Source: Lachnoclostridium sp. UBA3320 (GTDB lineage Bacteria > Bacillota > Clostridia > Lachnospirales > Lachnospiraceae). Taken from it: DNA of 13,749 bases. Position numbers and translations under genes: made by a program. This document shows, one piece after another, positions 1 to 6,646 of the stretch. The number at the start of each line of letters is the position of its first letter. Position 1 is the first letter of the stretch. The stretch covers positions 1-13,749 of the forward strand of contig DESG01000130.1 in NCBI GenBank assembly GCA_002361175.1, in the 5' to 3' direction. The notes beneath the pieces are model-generated. The model ran no database searches, was not told the origin of the DNA, and saw nothing but the letters and a program-made list of their open reading frames with translations.

Positions 1-19
1 CATACGGATTATTACATGC

Positions 20-565
20 TTACATTTCAGCAAAGTTTATAAATAAATCATCATAGATATTAACTTTAATTATTGATTCAAAGGTGTAAGGAACGCTGAT
101 AAGATTACTTTCAAAATAATTTACAGTAACAGTTTTTCTCTTTGGGTCTACAATCCAATATTCACGAACTCCATAATTCTTATAGTAATAAAGCTTTTTG
201 ATATAATCGTTGGATGAATTATTTGGTGATACTATTTCAATAATAAAATCAGGTGCACCGTTACAGCGCTTTTCGTCTAATTTTTCTTTATCACATACAA
301 TAATAAGGTCAGGTTGTACGATTGTTAGGGGTTTATCGTTAAGTTTTACATCGAATGGAGCAGGAAATACGCTGCAATCACCACCTTTTTTCTTAATATA
401 GGTGTTAAAGATTGTTATAAGCTCTGTTAATATTCTTTGATGTGTTTGTGATGGACCTGCCATATCATAAATGATACCATCAAATACTTCTGTCCTTACA
501 TCTTCTGGAAGATTCTCATACTGCTCTAATGTAATAAGTTCTGGTTGTGGTTGTAATGTTGACAT
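20..565 (-). CDS. Uma2-family (DUF820) PD-(D/E)XK nuclease-like protein
   Basis: The 181-residue protein has the usual length and motifs of the Uma2 family, a PD-(D/E)XK restriction-endonuclease-like fold of uncertain biological role. An N-terminal 'LEQYENLPED' segment (about residues 13-22) is followed by a QPDLIIV strand with candidate catalytic D86, an IIEIVSPNN strand with E110, a YIKK segment with K123/K124, and the WIVDP strand at 137-141. The ATG has an AAAGGAAG ribosome binding site about 9 nt upstream and the frame closes with TAA, so the gene looks intact. It stands alone, divergent from the rubrerythrin gene. The fold and family are read from motifs. DNA cleavage is not shown, and many Uma2 proteins have no known function. 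Such genes are often present in several copies and may be mobile, but no mobile-element signature is visible beside it. Confidence 0.85.
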   Translation of the reverse strand: MSTLQPQPELITLEQYENLPEDVRTEVFDGIIYDMAGPSQTHQRILTELITIFNTYIKKKGGDCSVFPAPFDVKLNDKPLTIVQPDLIIVCDKEKLDEKRCNGAPDFIIEIVSPNNSSNDYIKKLYYYKNYGVREYWIVDPKRKTVTVNYFESNLISVPYTFESIIKVNIYDDLFINFAEM

Positions 566-580
566 AATAACACTTCCTTT

Positions 581-600
581 CTGTTCTTATCTGTTCTTAT
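581..600. repeat. Perfect tandem duplication of a 10-bp unit
   Basis: CTGTTCTTAT occurs twice in direct succession just upstream of the Uma2-family gene's ribosome binding site, inside the 5' untranslated region of that gene. It may be slippage or a regulatory duplication, and no function is assigned. Confidence 0.7.
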
Positions 601-658
601 AATTAATAATATGTGTTTTTATTTTATCACAAATAGAAATATTTTTTAATATAAATCA

Positions 659-687
659 TTAGGTTAAATATATTAAATATGTATAAT
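659..687 (+). promoter_or_regulatory. Candidate promoter for the rubrerythrin gene
   Basis: A perfect -10 hexamer TATAAT (682-687) is preceded at a 17-nt spacing by the poor -35 match TTAGGT (659-664). This predicts a 5' untranslated region of about 90 nt before the rubrerythrin ATG. The region is very AT-rich, so the -10 is more convincing than the -35. Near-copies of a 17-18 nt element flank it at 633-650 and 714-730. Confidence 0.4.
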
Positions 688-781
688 CACCATTAAATTG
701 GAAAATAATATCCATAGAATATTTTTTAATTTCATTCAATCTATTTTAATTTTATTTAATTTATTTTATGGAGGCAAAGTT

Positions 782-1375
782 ATGGATTTTAAAGAAAGCA
801 GAACAAAGGAAAACCTTATGAGAGCATTTGCGGGCGAGAGTCAGGCAAGAAACAGGTATACATTTGCGGCAGAGATTGCACAGCAGAGTGGACTGTTTGT
901 TGTAAAAAAGATTTTTGATTTTACAGCAGAGCAGGAAAAGGAACATGCAAAGGTATTTTATAATTTCCTTAAAGAAGCCGAAGGAGAGAATATTAACATT
1001 GATGCTGGCTATCCAGTTAATACATCTAAAGATGTACTTACACTTCTTAAAAATGCTACTCATAATGAATTTGAAGAAGCAGACAGTGCATATAAAGAGT
1101 TTGGTGATATTGCTAAGGAAGAAGGCTTTACACAAATTGCAGGTAGATTTTATCTTATTGCTGATATTGAGAAGATACATGGAAAGCGTTTTGACGAAGT
1201 TGCAAAACTTATGGAGCAGGGAAAGCTTTTTGTATCTGATGTTAAGACAGGGTGGATGTGTCTTGGATGTGGATATGTAGTTGAATCTGAAATAGCACCG
1301 CAAAATTGCCCAGTCTGTGACAGCGACCAAGGATTTTTTATCAGAATGTCAATGGCTCCATATGTATGTAAGTAA
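782..1375 (+). CDS. rbr: Rubrerythrin
   Basis: Rubrerythrin is a cytoplasmic non-haem iron protein that reduces hydrogen peroxide to water in anaerobes, drawing electrons from reduced rubredoxin or ferredoxin. The 197-residue product has the full ligand set. The four-helix diiron domain shows E19, E52-x-x-H55, E96-x-x-E99 and E130-x-x-H133. The C-terminal rubredoxin-like domain has C160-x-x-C163 and C176-x-x-C179 for one Fe(SCys)4 centre. The start is the ATG after GGAGGCAAAGTT. The reading frame stays open upstream to 698, but that extension would be an unusual hydrophobic tail and contains the ribosome binding site, so it is not translated. The gene is monocistronic and ends in a strong hairpin terminator. 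Its convergent neighbour encodes an iron-sulfur protein that could plausibly share electron-transfer partners, but this is inference. Confidence 0.97.
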   Translation: MDFKESRTKENLMRAFAGESQARNRYTFAAEIAQQSGLFVVKKIFDFTAEQEKEHAKVFYNFLKEAEGENINIDAGYPVNTSKDVLTLLKNATHNEFEEADSAYKEFGDIAKEEGFTQIAGRFYLIADIEKIHGKRFDEVAKLMEQGKLFVSDVKTGWMCLGCGYVVESEIAPQNCPVCDSDQGFFIRMSMAPYVCK

Positions 1376-1422
1376 AATTATAGTTTGTAATGTGCAACAT
1401 TGTAAAAATTATTTACCAATAA

Positions 1423-1470
1423 GCCAAAATCCCTTTGAAAGTACAATTAAAGGGATTTTGGCGCTTTTTT
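1423..1470 (+). terminator. Rho-independent terminator after rubrerythrin
   Basis: A perfect 14-bp inverted repeat (GCCAAAATCCCTTT at 1423-1436, AAAGGGATTTTGGC at 1449-1462) with a 12-nt loop is followed by GCGC and a run of T (1465-1470). It ends the rubrerythrin transcript. The convergent minus-strand gene ends at 1469. On that strand the hairpin is followed only by a weaker, interrupted T-rich stretch, so it may act as a partly bidirectional terminator. Confidence 0.93.
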
Positions 1471-1654
1471 ATTTTTTTGTAGAAGTAAATTCATCAATAA
1501 GCTGTTGTATACTATCAATACATCCACCACAAGCAGTACCTGCACTTGTAACATTTTGCACATCTTCTAAAGTCACAGCACCAGAATCAACGGCCTCTTT
1601 TATCATTCCCTTTGTTACGTTCATGCAATTACATACAATCTCATCCATAGCCAT
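1469..1654 (-). CDS. BFD-like [2Fe-2S] ferredoxin, small protein
   Basis: The 61-residue product is built almost entirely of a BFD-like [2Fe-2S] domain with four cysteines, C8-x-C10 and C42-x-x-C45. This arrangement is typical of bacterioferritin-associated ferredoxin and of the similar domain in NifU and some nitrite reductases. In Bfd the cluster carries electrons that release iron from bacterioferritin. No bacterioferritin gene is present in this window, so the partner here is unknown. The ATG at 1654 has an AAAGGAG site 12 nt upstream. A second ATG two codons later is too far from it. The gene is convergent with rubrerythrin and upstream of no other gene on its strand, so it appears monocistronic. 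Cluster type and domain are well supported, while the cellular role is not. Confidence 0.9.
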   Translation of the reverse strand: MAMDEIVCNCMNVTKGMIKEAVDSGAVTLEDVQNVTSAGTACGGCIDSIQQLIDEFTSTKK

Positions 1655-1774
1655 AATATTGTTTTGCTCCTTTCTGTTGAATTAAAATAGTTTGTAGTTT
1701 TTTTATATATTTATAATATGGCAAAATTTTATAAGATTATACAAAGGTACACACAATATATTTATAATTCACAT

Positions 1775-3532
1775 TTATGGCAATTTATATTTATTGTGAT
1801 ATTTGTTATATTCATTATTAAATCTTATTGAGTCCTTTTCTTTAATGCTGCCAATATATTCATGTGTTTCAAAGCTGTCTTCCTTAGCTTGTATAATAAA
1901 GGCAGCGATATTAGAGCAGTGGTCTGCAACTCTTTCGTAGTTAGTTGTTAAATCAGATAAAATAAAGCCAAGTCTGATTGTGCATTTTCCCTTTCTTAAG
2001 CGTTTAACGTGTTTTTTCTTTACTTCATTATTTAAATGGTCAATAACTTCTTCTAGAGGTTCTATATGTGTAGCGAGTTCTGTGTCGGTATCTGCGAATA
2101 CATTATATGTCATCATAACTATTTCACGTATTGCTGATTCATATACATCAAGTTCTGCATTGGCTTTATTAGAAAAATGTTCATTTTTTTTATTGGCTTT
2201 TTGTACTGTTTCCATTATATTGACAGCATGGTCTGAGATTCTTTCAAAATCACCAATACAGTGGAGAATTGTTGTAACAACTTGTGAATCATTATGTGAA
2301 AGTTCTGCATTATTTATTTTTATAAGATATGTTCCAAGTTCATCTTCATATCTGTCAACAAGATTTTCCAGTTCAAGGATATTTTCTGCTTTGGCATCAT
2401 CGTATTTATGGCGCAGTTCTATAGCTTTAAATAAAGCTTCTTTAGATGCTTGAGCCATCTGGATTGCTGTTTTTTTTGCCTGTGCTACTGCAAAAGCTGG
2501 TTTTTCTAGAAAACGGTCATCTAAAAGAGCCATTGCATTGTCTTTTTGTATACTGCCATCGTCACGTATTGTAATCATAGCAAGTTTTACAAGCAAATTT
2601 TTAAAAGGAAGAAGGCACAGTGTTGCTGTAATGTTAAATACTGAATGGACAACTGCAATGCCAGCAGCGCTTGCGGTATTATCTAAAAATGCAAAATTTG
2701 TAAATGTATTTAATGAATAAAATACTGTCATAAATAATATAGTACCGATAAAGTTAAAATAAAAATGTACAATAGCTGCTCTTTTGGCGTTTTTGCTTGC
2801 ACCAATTCCAGAAAGAATGGCAGTGACACATGTACCTATATTTTGTCCCATGATAATAGGGATAGTAGAAGCATAAGTTACTGAACCTGTAAGGCATAAT
2901 GCTTGTAAAATACCTACAGAAGCAGAAGAGCTTTGTATGGCTGCGGTAAGAATAGCACCTACTAATACACCAATTACTGGATTTTTAAACATTATAAAAA
3001 GATTGGTAAATTCTGGTATATCAGCAAGTGGCTCAAGAGCTTTGCTCATGGTGTCCATACCTGTCATAAGTATTGCAAAACCTGCCATAATAGTACCTAT
3101 ATCTTTTTTTCTGGTACTTTTGGCAAAAAGCATCATGAAGACACCAATAATGGCAAAAATAGGTGAAAATGATGATGGTTTTAGCATTCTTATAAAAAAA
3201 TTGTCACTTTCAATTCCTGCAAGACTAAGTACCCATGATGTTACAGTTGTACCAATATTAGCACCCATAATAATTCCAACTGCCTGCCCAAGCTGCATAA
3301 TTCCCGAATTAACAAACCCTACTACCATTACAGTAGTAGCGGAAGAAGACTGTATCACGGCTGTAACGATAGCACCAAGCAGTACTGCTAGTGAAGTTTT
3401 TGATGTAAATTTTTCGAGTATTCCTTCAAGCTTTCCGCCAGATGTTTTGGCAAGTCCGTCACCCATGATATGCATTCCATAAAGAAATAGTGCAAGTCCG
3501 CCTATCATTGTCAATATACTGAATACATCCAT
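1775..3532 (-). CDS. Na+/phosphate cotransporter family protein with PhoU-like domain
   Basis: The 585-residue membrane protein belongs to the NptA / SLC34-like Na/Pi cotransporter family, which imports phosphate with sodium. The N-terminal half (about residues 1-320) holds hydrophobic segments and the two inverted-repeat signature motifs, Q61-SSS and Q200-SSS, each preceded by an Ala/Ile/Val-rich helix and followed by MGANIGT (89-95) or MGQNIGT (229-235). The cytoplasmic C-terminal part (about 340-560) is a PhoU-like helical domain with paired motifs GDFERISDHAVNI (427-439) and TNYERVADHCSNI (530-542). The ATG follows GGAAAGGA with 6-nt spacing. The gene lies 99 nt downstream of the lactate dehydrogenase gene on the same strand. 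Its leader has hairpins next to the ribosome binding site, described separately. Family assignment is secure, but ion and substrate are inferred from the family. Confidence 0.93.
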   Translation of the reverse strand: MDVFSILTMIGGLALFLYGMHIMGDGLAKTSGGKLEGILEKFTSKTSLAVLLGAIVTAVIQSSSATTVMVVGFVNSGIMQLGQAVGIIMGANIGTTVTSWVLSLAGIESDNFFIRMLKPSSFSPIFAIIGVFMMLFAKSTRKKDIGTIMAGFAILMTGMDTMSKALEPLADIPEFTNLFIMFKNPVIGVLVGAILTAAIQSSSASVGILQALCLTGSVTYASTIPIIMGQNIGTCVTAILSGIGASKNAKRAAIVHFYFNFIGTILFMTVFYSLNTFTNFAFLDNTASAAGIAVVHSVFNITATLCLLPFKNLLVKLAMITIRDDGSIQKDNAMALLDDRFLEKPAFAVAQAKKTAIQMAQASKEALFKAIELRHKYDDAKAENILELENLVDRYEDELGTYLIKINNAELSHNDSQVVTTILHCIGDFERISDHAVNIMETVQKANKKNEHFSNKANAELDVYESAIREIVMMTYNVFADTDTELATHIEPLEEVIDHLNNEVKKKHVKRLRKGKCTIRLGFILSDLTTNYERVADHCSNIAAFIIQAKEDSFETHEYIGSIKEKDSIRFNNEYNKYHNKYKLP

Positions 3533-3546
3533 TCTTAATCCTTTCC

Positions 3547-3598
3547 AGACTGTCCTTTCGGACTGTCTTATTCATATGCTGTCTTGGACAAAAGGCAG
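3547..3598 (-). promoter_or_regulatory. Structured leader next to the transporter ribosome binding site
   Basis: On the minus strand, AGACAGTCC-GAAA-GGACAGTCT (3568-3547) forms a 9-bp stem with one A-A mismatch and a GNRA-type GAAA loop. Its base abuts the Shine-Dalgarno sequence GGAAAGGA (3546-3539) of the Na/Pi transporter gene. Just upstream, CTGCCTT and AAGACAG (3598-3579) can form a second 7-bp stem containing one G-U pair. AAGACAG is repeated at 3569-3563, so the CTGCCTT arm has two possible partners. Regulation is an inference from this layout. Confidence 0.45.
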
Positions 3599-3631
3599 TT
3601 TTTGATTTTAATATCTTACATAACTAGTGTA

Positions 3632-4573
3632 TTAAATACTTATGCTATTTATTACATCATTAAGCGCACTGACTGATTTTTTTAAAAGCCTTGCTTCATT
3701 CCCATCAAGGTCAAGACATATCACCTGTTCTACGCCGTCACGACCAACAACTGACGGCATACCTATACATACACCATCAGCTTCATAATAATGGTGCTGC
3801 ATACTGCTTACAGTAAGTATACTTTTTTCATCATGTACTATACTTTCACATATTCTGTTAACAGCCATAGCTATTCCATAATATGTTGCACCTTTCTTAT
3901 CTATTATTTCATATGCACTGTTTTTGACCATATCAGATAATTTGCTTTTACTTTCTTCATTCGTCTCATATCCACGCATTTCACAGAACTGGTTAATTTT
4001 AACACCACTTATATTTACACTGCTCCATGCAGTAACTTCGCTGTCTCCATGTTCCCCTATAATAAATGAATGTACATTCCTTGGGTCAACTTTCAATCGT
4101 TCACCTATAACATATTTAAGCCTGCCCGAATCAAGAACTGTACCGCTGCCAAAAACATGGTTTTCTTTAAAGCCTGAAAGTTTAAGTGTAACCCATGTAA
4201 GAATATCAACAGGATTACTTACTACTAGTAGTATAGCATCTTTTACGTGTTTGGTTATACTTGGTATAATCTGTTTAAATATGCTGACGTTTTTATTTAC
4301 AAGGTCAAGTCTTGTCTCTCCTGGCTTTTGACCTGCTCCTGCTGTAATAATTATAATACCTGCATCTTTAAGGCTTGAGTAATCACCTGCATATATTTTT
4401 ACAGGACGTGCAAATGGTATTCCATGGTTTAAATCCATAGTTTCTCCTTCTGCCTTGTCCTTATCGGCATCAACAAGTACAATTTCACGAAACAGGGAAT
4501 GTTGCATAAGCGTAAATGCGATAGTTGCTCCAACAAAACCACAGCCTATTATTCCTACTTTTGATAAATTCAT
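3632..4573 (-). CDS. ldh: L-lactate dehydrogenase
   Basis: The enzyme interconverts pyruvate and L-lactate with NADH/NAD+ in the cytoplasm and regenerates NAD+ in fermentation. The 313-residue product has the expected length. The Rossmann motif is GCGFVG (10-15), and the substrate-specificity loop GQKPGETR carries Q82, the residue that marks lactate rather than malate dehydrogenase (the latter has Arg). Catalytic residues are R88, D148, R151 and the proton donor H175 in IIGEHGDSE. By alignment from memory with Bacillus LDH, the fructose-1,6-bisphosphate-binding histidine (classical 188) is kept as H168. The partner arginine (classical 173) is K153, so allosteric control may differ. The ATG follows GAGGTG with 9-nt spacing, just below a 16-bp AT palindrome at 4594-4609. 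No strong promoter is evident upstream. Confidence 0.96.
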   Translation of the reverse strand: MNLSKVGIIGCGFVGATIAFTLMQHSLFREIVLVDADKDKAEGETMDLNHGIPFARPVKIYAGDYSSLKDAGIIIITAGAGQKPGETRLDLVNKNVSIFKQIIPSITKHVKDAILLVVSNPVDILTWVTLKLSGFKENHVFGSGTVLDSGRLKYVIGERLKVDPRNVHSFIIGEHGDSEVTAWSSVNISGVKINQFCEMRGYETNEESKSKLSDMVKNSAYEIIDKKGATYYGIAMAVNRICESIVHDEKSILTVSSMQHHYYEADGVCIGMPSVVGRDGVEQVICLDLDGNEARLLKKSVSALNDVINSISI

Positions 4574-4661
4574 AGTATTTTACACCTCATTTCTATATTT
4601 ATAAATATATAGTATATTTATTTTTTACAAAATAATGTACACTGAACTAAGTAAAAAATAC

Positions 4662-4690
4662 TTGCATTTATTGTAATATAATGGTATACT
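4662..4690 (+). promoter_or_regulatory. Promoter of the tRNA-Gly gene
   Basis: The -35 TTGCAT (4662-4667) and -10 TATACT (4685-4690) are separated by 17 nt, and the tRNA begins 13 nt beyond the -10. The preceding bases and first part of the spacer closely match the promoter of the rimP operon at 4856-4884. Confidence 0.7.
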
Positions 4691-4703
4691 AACAAAAATT
4701 GAT

Positions 4704-4774
4704 GCAGATATGGTTCATTGGTAGAACGCTAGCTTCCCAAGCTGGAAAGGCGGGTTCGATTCCCGTTATCTGCT
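4704..4774 (+). tRNA. tRNA-Gly (anticodon CCC)
   Basis: The 71-nt sequence folds as a complete cloverleaf. The acceptor stem is GCAGATA/TATCTGC with discriminator U. The D stem GTTC/GAAC has a 7-nt loop, the anticodon stem CTAGC/GCTGG has one G-U pair, and the loop TTCCCAA places CCC at positions 34-36 (4736-4738). The variable loop is 4 nt and the T arm has loop TTCGATT. A discriminator U73 is usual for bacterial glycine tRNA. CCA is not encoded, so it must be added after transcription. The gene reads GGG codons and sits alone between the divergent lactate dehydrogenase gene and the translation operon. A short T run directly follows the 3' end and may help termination. Confidence 0.96.
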
Positions 4775-4855
4775 TTTTGTATTATATAAAAACTATAATT
4801 TATTGTCAATGATTAAGTTTAGTTGGTAATATATTTTGTATTTTTTCGAAAACAC

Positions 4856-4884
4856 TTGCATTTAATGCAAAGTAGTGATACACT
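4856..4884 (+). promoter_or_regulatory. Main promoter of the rimP-nusA-infB operon
   Basis: TTGCAT (4856-4861), a 17-nt spacer and TACACT (4879-4884) predict transcription start at or next to A4891. It is nearly a copy of the tRNA-Gly promoter in the -35 region (both read ACTTGCATTTA). A second, weaker candidate lies upstream, TTGTCA (4803-4808) with an 18-nt spacer to TAATAT (4827-4832). Confidence 0.65.
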
Positions 4885-4890
4885 ATAGCT

Positions 4891-4996
4891 ATGAAGATGG
4901 TAATTATTAGTAAGAGTGGACGTAAAAGTCCACTCTTTAATTTTGTGATTACTATAGCTTAAAAGCTATATTCTTTAATTAAAAAGAAGAGAGGTT
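4891..4996 (+). promoter_or_regulatory. Operon leader with attenuator-like hairpin
   Basis: The predicted 5' untranslated region of rimP holds a perfect 10-bp hairpin, AAGAGTGGAC (4912-4921) and GTCCACTCTT (4928-4937) with loop GTAAAA, followed by an interrupted T-rich run (TAATTTTG). A second small hairpin, TATAGC/GCTATA (4953-4970), precedes the ribosome binding site. The first hairpin resembles an intrinsic terminator placed before the operon and may attenuate it. An ATG sits exactly at the predicted start of transcription and opens a 23-codon frame through the hairpin. Confidence 0.55.
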
Positions 4997-5002
4997 ATGC
5001 AT

Positions 5003-5503
5003 GTGGCTACTAGACATGAGGAATATGAAAAGCGGACAGAAGAACTTCTTGCGCCGTTGATAGAAGAAAATAAATTTGAGCTTGTAGATGTTGAGTATGT
5101 GAAAGAAGCTGGGAACTGGTACTTGCGTGCCTATATAGATAAACCAGGAGGAATTACTCTTGATGACTGTGAAATGATAAACAGGGCACTAAGTGATATG
5201 ATGGATAAAGAAGATTTTATAGAAGACTCATATATTCTTGAGGTGAGTTCACCAGGGCTTGGCAGGCAACTTAAGAAAGAAAAAGATTTCAGGCGTAGTA
5301 TAGGTCAGGATATCGATGTAAAGTTTTACAAAGCAAGAAAAGTATCTTCTGGTAAGAATGGTAAGCAAGTCCAGGTAAAGGAACTTACAGGAATGCTAAA
5401 GTCTTTTACAGATACTACTATCACAATAGTGACAGATTTTTCAGATGATTATGAGATACCTCGCACAGAAATTTCTACGGTCAGGCTTGCTATAGATTTT
5501 TAG
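5003..5503 (+). CDS. rimP: Ribosome maturation factor RimP
   Basis: RimP binds the immature 30S subunit and assists S12-dependent assembly of the small ribosomal subunit. The roughly 166-residue protein has the family layout. An N-terminal alpha/beta domain contains ELVDVEYVKE and WYLRAYIDKPGGITLDDC. The family signature ILEVSSPGLGRQLKKEKDF then joins the C-terminal SH3-like domain, which ends in EIPRTEISTVRLAIDF. I chose GTG at 5003 because the GAGAGG site ends at 4994, giving 8-nt spacing. The in-frame ATG at 4997 is only 2 nt from that site, although it would add just two residues and cannot be excluded. It is the first gene of the translation operon, 20 nt before nusA, as in many Firmicutes. 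Confidence 0.95.
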   Translation: MATRHEEYEKRTEELLAPLIEENKFELVDVEYVKEAGNWYLRAYIDKPGGITLDDCEMINRALSDMMDKEDFIEDSYILEVSSPGLGRQLKKEKDFRRSIGQDIDVKFYKARKVSSGKNGKQVQVKELTGMLKSFTDTTITIVTDFSDDYEIPRTEISTVRLAIDF

Positions 5504-5523
5504 ATATAAGGAGGAATATAAAG

Positions 5524-6594
5524 ATGGCAGCGAGAAAGACAAAAGCTACAAGAAATGAATGCTCAGAACTTATAGAAGCATTGGATGCGATTGAAAAAGA
5601 AAAACAAATCAGCAAAGATGTTATTTTAGAAGCTATTGAAAATTCACTTCTGGCCGCCTGCAAAAACCAGTATGGCAAATCGGAAAATATAAGAGTTAAT
5701 ATAAATCGTGAAACTGGTGAAGTAAAAGTATATGCAGAAAAGACCGTTGTTGACGATAATGAAATTGAAGATGTTTCAGAACAGATAGGGATTACAGAAG
5801 CAATACTTTGTTATGATGTGCATGATATAGGAGATACCGTATCTATAGAAATTACACCAAAGAACTTTGGTCGTATTGCAGCACAGAAAGCAAAACAAGT
5901 AGTTGTGCAAAAGATACGTGAAGAAGAAAGAAAAGTGTTGTATATACAATATCTTGAAAAAGAACGTGAAGTAATAACAGGAATTGTACAGCGATATAGT
6001 GGTAAAAATGTATGTATAAACCTTGGAAAAGTTGATGCAGTACTTATGGAAAGTGAACAGGTTAAAGGGGAGTATTTTAAACCTACAGAACATATTAAGC
6101 TGTATGTAGTAGAGGTAAAGGACACTCCAAAAGGTCCCAGAATTACAGTGTCACGCACACATCCAGAATTTGTCAAAAGACTTTTTGAAGAAGAAGTTAC
6201 AGAGATACAAGATGGTACAGTTGAAATAAGAAGTATTGCAAGAGAAGCGGGTTCACGTACAAAGATAGCAGTATCAGCACAAGACCCTAATGTTGACCCT
6301 GTAGGTGCATGTGTTGGCATTAATGGCAGTCGTGTCAATGCAATAGTTCAAGAACTAAAAGGTGAAAAAATTGATATAATAACTTGGAGTGATTCACCAT
6401 CTATACTTATTGAAAATGCATTAAGTCCTGCAAAGGTTATATCTGTTGAAGCTGATGAAGAAGAAAAGACAGCACGTGTGGTTGTACCTGAAAATCAATT
6501 GTCACTCGCTATAGGTAAAGAAGGACAGAATGCAAGGCTTGCTGCAAAACTGACAGGATATAAAATAGATATTAAGTGTGAAGCTTTGGAATAG
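5524..6594 (+). CDS. nusA: Transcription termination/antitermination factor NusA
   Basis: NusA binds RNA polymerase and nascent RNA, and modulates pausing, intrinsic termination and antitermination. The 356-residue protein contains an RNA-polymerase-binding N-terminal domain (about 14-130), an S1 domain (about 146-212), and two KH domains with GxxG loops at G265-ING and G331-KEG. It lacks the C-terminal acidic repeats of Escherichia coli NusA, as is normal for Firmicutes. About 13 basic residues precede the usual family start, but the ATG has AAGGAGG at 9-nt spacing and there is no better start, so this extension seems real. It is followed 52 nt later by ylxR. Placement between rimP and ylxR is the standard order. 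Confidence 0.97.
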   Translation: MAARKTKATRNECSELIEALDAIEKEKQISKDVILEAIENSLLAACKNQYGKSENIRVNINRETGEVKVYAEKTVVDDNEIEDVSEQIGITEAILCYDVHDIGDTVSIEITPKNFGRIAAQKAKQVVVQKIREEERKVLYIQYLEKEREVITGIVQRYSGKNVCINLGKVDAVLMESEQVKGEYFKPTEHIKLYVVEVKDTPKGPRITVSRTHPEFVKRLFEEEVTEIQDGTVEIRSIAREAGSRTKIAVSAQDPNVDPVGACVGINGSRVNAIVQELKGEKIDIITWSDSPSILIENALSPAKVISVEADEEEKTARVVVPENQLSLAIGKEGQNARLAAKLTGYKIDIKCEALE

Positions 6595-6646
6595 GTTTTT
6601 CTAATTATTCCTAGTCAAATTTTTTATCTGAGAAGGAGGTGTCTGT

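Noticed and set aside
597..611. PerR/Fur-like box TTATAATTAATAATA upstream of rubrerythrin
   Set aside because: It matches only 11 of 14 specified positions of the PerR consensus as I recall it, in a region so AT-rich that such a match is expected by chance.
698..781. In-frame 28-residue N-terminal extension of rubrerythrin
   Set aside because: It starts at TTG without a ribosome binding site, is hydrophobic and unlike the family, and contains the GGAGG site of the ATG at 782.
3579..3603. Plus-strand terminator (CTGTCTT-GGACAA-AAGGCAG-TTTTT)
   Set aside because: No plus-strand gene lies upstream. The hairpin is better explained as part of the minus-strand leader of the transporter gene.
4704..4774. 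Reading the tRNA anticodon as TCC
   Set aside because: Placing the 7-nt loop TTCCCAA between the CTAGC and GCTGG stems puts CCC, not TCC, at positions 34-36.
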